In this document: one piece after another, positions 61,949 through 64,000 of the stretch
Layout of the letters: every line of letters begins with the position of its first letter
Position numbering within the stretch: position 1 is the stretch's first letter
Assembly (NCBI RefSeq): GCF_040655735.1
Contig: NZ_JBFAKK010000002.1
Location: forward strand, 186,001-250,000
DNA length: 64,000 bases
DNA from: Phytomonospora sp040655735
GTDB taxonomy: Bacteria > Actinomycetota > Actinomycetes > Mycobacteriales > Micromonosporaceae
Direction: 5' to 3'
Translations under genes and position numbers: made by a program
Notes under the pieces: generated by a model
Told to the model about the DNA's origin: nothing
The model's input: the letters and a program-made list of their open reading frames with translations, nothing else
The model's database searches: none

Positions 61949-63205
61949 GTGCCGTCCCCCTTGATCACCCGCGCCAAAGCCCTCCTGCCCGACCCCGGCC
62001 CAGCCCGCGCCCTCACCTACGCCTCCCTCATCGGCTCCGTCGGACGCGGCCTGTTCATCACCGTCTCGGTCATCTACTTCCACAAGTCCGTCGGCCTCTC
62101 CGAAGTCGAGGTCGGCCTCGGCATGACCCTGGCCGCCTGCCTCGGACTCTTCGCCGGCGTCCCCATCGGCGGCTGGGCCGACCGTCGCGGCCCCCGCGGC
62201 ATCGCCGTCGGCTTCGGCGTCGCCGCCGCCGTCGTCGACCTCGGCTACCTCCTCGTCGGCGACTTCATCGGCTTCGTCGTCGTCGCCGCCCTGGTATCGG
62301 TACTGGGCACCGGATCCCACGCCGCCCGCGGCGCCCTGATCGCCGGCAGCGTCCCGCCCGAACAGCAGGTCCGCACCCGCGCGTACCTGCGGTCGGTGAC
62401 CAACGTCGGCTGGACCCTCGGCGCGCCCCTGGCCGGGATCGCCCTGCAAGTCGACCGGCGCGAGGTGTACGTCGCCCTGATCCTCGTCACGGTCGCGCTC
62501 TACTTCACCGCCGCCCTGATGTACCTGCGCGTGCCCGCCCTCAAGCCGACCCCGGCGGCGAAGAAGGAGTCGCGCACCCTCGCCCTGCGCGACAAGCCCT
62601 ACGTCGCCCTCACCGCCCTCAACGCCGTGATGACCGTGCACTTCCAGGTCTTCAACGTCGTCATTCCACTGTGGGTGGTCAGCCGCACCTCGGCCCCGGC
62701 GTGGATGGTCTCGGTGCTCGCCGTGCTCAACACGACCTTCATCATCCTCCTCCAGGTCCGCGTGAGCCGTGGCAGCGCGACGATCCGGGGAGCCGCGCGA
62801 GCCCAGCGCAACGCCGGGTTCCTGCTCTTCGGCGCCTGCGCGCTCTACGCCCTCGCCGCCGACCGCTCCGTCGGCCTGGCCATCGCAGCGCTGTGCCTCG
62901 GCGGGCTCCTGCACGTCTTCGGCGAACTCCTGCACGCAGCCGGGGGCTGGGGACTGTCCTTCGACCTGGCGCCCGCGCACGCCCAGGGCCAGTTCCAGGG
63001 CCTGTACAACACCGGTTTCCAGATCGCCGAGATCATCGCCCCGGCCGCGCTCGTCGCGCTCGTCATCGGGCAGGGCATGCGCGGCTGGCTTATCCTCGGC
63101 GCCGCGTTCGTCGCCGCCGGACTCGCCGTCCCGCTCGCGGCCCGCTGGGCGGAGCGCACGCGCCCGGCGCCGCTGGCACTCGACGAGGTCGTCACGGCGG
63201 CTTGA
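61949..63205 (+). CDS. MFS transporter
   Basis: A 418-aa major facilitator with about 12 hydrophobic helices. The motif A-like loop after helix 2 is GVPIGGWADRRGPRGIAV. Helix 4-5 region is HAARGALIAGSVPPEQQVRT. Substrate unknown; relatives are drug or metabolite efflux pumps. GTG 61949 is leaderless with a TAGCGT box. Following the YdeP-like gene, it may export a product of that locus, or of the cysteine-rich peptides, but there is no proof. Confidence 0.88.
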   Translation: MPSPLITRAKALLPDPGPARALTYASLIGSVGRGLFITVSVIYFHKSVGLSEVEVGLGMTLAACLGLFAGVPIGGWADRRGPRGIAVGFGVAAAVVDLGYLLVGDFIGFVVVAALVSVLGTGSHAARGALIAGSVPPEQQVRTRAYLRSVTNVGWTLGAPLAGIALQVDRREVYVALILVTVALYFTAALMYLRVPALKPTPAAKKESRTLALRDKPYVALTALNAVMTVHFQVFNVVIPLWVVSRTSAPAWMVSVLAVLNTTFIILLQVRVSRGSATIRGAARAQRNAGFLLFGACALYALAADRSVGLAIAALCLGGLLHVFGELLHAAGGWGLSFDLAPAHAQGQFQGLYNTGFQIAEIIAPAALVALVIGQGMRGWLILGAAFVAAGLAVPLAARWAERTRPAPLALDEVVTAA

Positions 63206-63219
63206 CCTTCGGTCGGCGG

Positions 63220-63534
63220 CTAGCTCCAGCGGCTGAGCCGGTCGAAGTCGGCGCGGATGGTGCGTTGCGACGTGTAGTGGTCCCACATGCGGTGGCGTCC
63301 CCGGCCGCGCCGGATCAGCAGCGCGGCCAGTTGCCTGAACACGCAGTCGACGAGGGCGCCGAGGGTGCAGCCGCAACGCCGGGCGATGTGCCGGGCGGCT
63401 GCGGCGCCGAGGATGGCGAGCAGGGCGGTCGCGGCGCCGAACAGGAAGCCGGTGAACGGGTCGAGGTGAACGGTCGCCGGGGAGAACCCGGAGAGCTGAG
63501 TGACGGCGTGGTGGGTGAGATCGGGTAGATTCAC
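63220..63534 (-). CDS. small membrane protein of unknown function
   Basis: A 104-aa protein from GTG 63534 (AAAAGGA ends 9 nt upstream). One membrane helix (about residues 31-52, LFGAATALLAILGAAAARH) precedes a basic tail with CGCTLGALVDC and arginine-rich stretches, ending in RADFDRLSRWS. No family recognised. Its stop is 15 nt beyond the MFS stop, convergent. It could belong with the partial gene upstream as an accessory operon. Confidence 0.6.
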   Translation of the reverse strand: MNLPDLTHHAVTQLSGFSPATVHLDPFTGFLFGAATALLAILGAAAARHIARRCGCTLGALVDCVFRQLAALLIRRGRGRHRMWDHYTSQRTIRADFDRLSRWS

Positions 63535-63662
63535 TGGTGACATTCCTTTTGTCATGGAGCCACCCGGGCCGCACGCCGTGGGGTGGCTCCCTTTTCGCGT
63601 TGGCGGCCGGGGTTCGGTCGGGCCCTGTAGTGGTCTGTGGCGGCCGGTAGCGCCTGGCCGGG

Positions 63663-64000
63663 TCACCCCGTCGAGTGGACCGGGTCTATCGGGCCGGTGC
63701 CGGTTTCGGGGCCGCCCGAGGCCTTGCCCCGGATCCGGGCGAGGTCATCGCGGAGCCGACGTTCGGTGCGCAGCGCGTAATGGTGGCGCTCGGCGTCGAG
63801 GAGGCCGCGACAGCGGACGGGGCTGCGCACATCGCACACGGGGCATCGTTCGCTGCCGAAGCGGGGCGCGTGCTGGGCGCGCATTGTTGCGTAGTGGCGT
63901 TCCTCGCGGTCGAGGTCGAGGTCGGAGAAGTCCTTGATGTGCTTGCGAAGCAGGTGGTCGTCGAGCCGGAGGTGCGGGGCGAGGCGCGTCAGTCCGTTGA
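63663..64000 (-). CDS. C-terminal part of an unrecognised protein (runs off window)
   Basis: An open frame of 112 codons continuing beyond the window. It reads GLTRLAPHLRLDDHLLRKHI, then FSDLDLDREERHYATMRAQH, and RFGSERCPVCDVRSPVRCRG, a CxxC-x7-C cluster that might bind zinc, then a repeat-like RHHYALRTERRLRDDLARIR. RHYATMR and RHHYALR suggest an internal duplication. Unknown function. It lies 129 nt upstream of the small membrane-protein gene on the same strand. Confidence 0.6.
   Translation of the reverse strand, partial: NGLTRLAPHLRLDDHLLRKHIKDFSDLDLDREERHYATMRAQHAPRFGSERCPVCDVRSPVRCRGLLDAERHHYALRTERRLRDDLARIRGKASGGPETGTGPIDPVHSTG

Overview
The window is high-GC actinobacterial DNA (GC-rich third codon positions, many GTG/TTG starts, TTA codons almost absent). 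The gene content (CpaF-type TadA pilus cluster beside a DUF1998 helicase and a BldG-type switch, a proton pyrophosphatase, topA, dTMP kinase fused to an MFS domain, polymerase III delta prime, an XRE-DUF5753/DUF397 pair) suggests a morphologically complex actinomycete, perhaps near Micromonosporales or Glycomycetales. This is an order-level guess from gene content only. I saw no rRNA, tRNA, CRISPR array, transposase or integrase.

Layout. 1-5.8 kb: start of a GH35 beta-galactosidase, unknown genes, an NAD(P) dehydrogenase, and a secreted PL9 pectate lyase whose promoter carries a LacI-type operator. 5.8-10 kb: degenerate Fic-like protein and acetyl-CoA synthetase, then an Rpn-like nuclease-fold gene with a small companion. 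10-13.7 kb: LacI regulator with a sugar/choline-type nucleotidyltransferase, HAD-IB phosphatase, P-loop kinase-like protein. 13.7-19.5 kb: tad/Flp pilus operon (ssd, tadA, tadB, a 61-aa ORF, tadC, pilin, two TadE-like genes) preceded by two DnaA boxes and interrupted by a G-rich minisatellite. 19.8-29.5 kb: membrane protein, GNAT, DUF1998 helicase, anti-sigma antagonist/ATPase pair, two alpha/beta hydrolases, VOC and Nudix enzymes, a two-component system. 30-35.5 kb: hppA, a PLP enzyme, a TetR/serine-hydrolase divergon.

35.4-39.3 kb holds what I consider one of the two most interesting loci: two tandem paralogous Ser/Thr kinases whose N-terminal half looks like a YidC/Oxa1 membrane insertase. 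40.8-49.4 kb is a housekeeping block (topA, sigma factor, TetR, MFS-Tmk fusion, holB). 49.5-54.5 kb: methyltransferase/hydrolase pair divergent from a MerB-like protein, dimethylargininase, a beta-propeller lipoprotein. 54.7-59 kb: small regulators, a secreted protein, a YbjN/CesT-like protein, MscS channel. 59.0-59.6 kb is the second highlighted locus: two tandem genes for related cysteine-rich peptides, followed by a YdeP-type molybdopterin oxidoreductase and an MFS transporter. The window ends in two unrecognised small genes.

A recurring regulatory theme is leaderless transcription: at least fourteen genes have a TANNNT -10 box ending 6-8 nt before the start codon and no Shine-Dalgarno sequence. 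Several convergent gene pairs overlap at their 3' ends.
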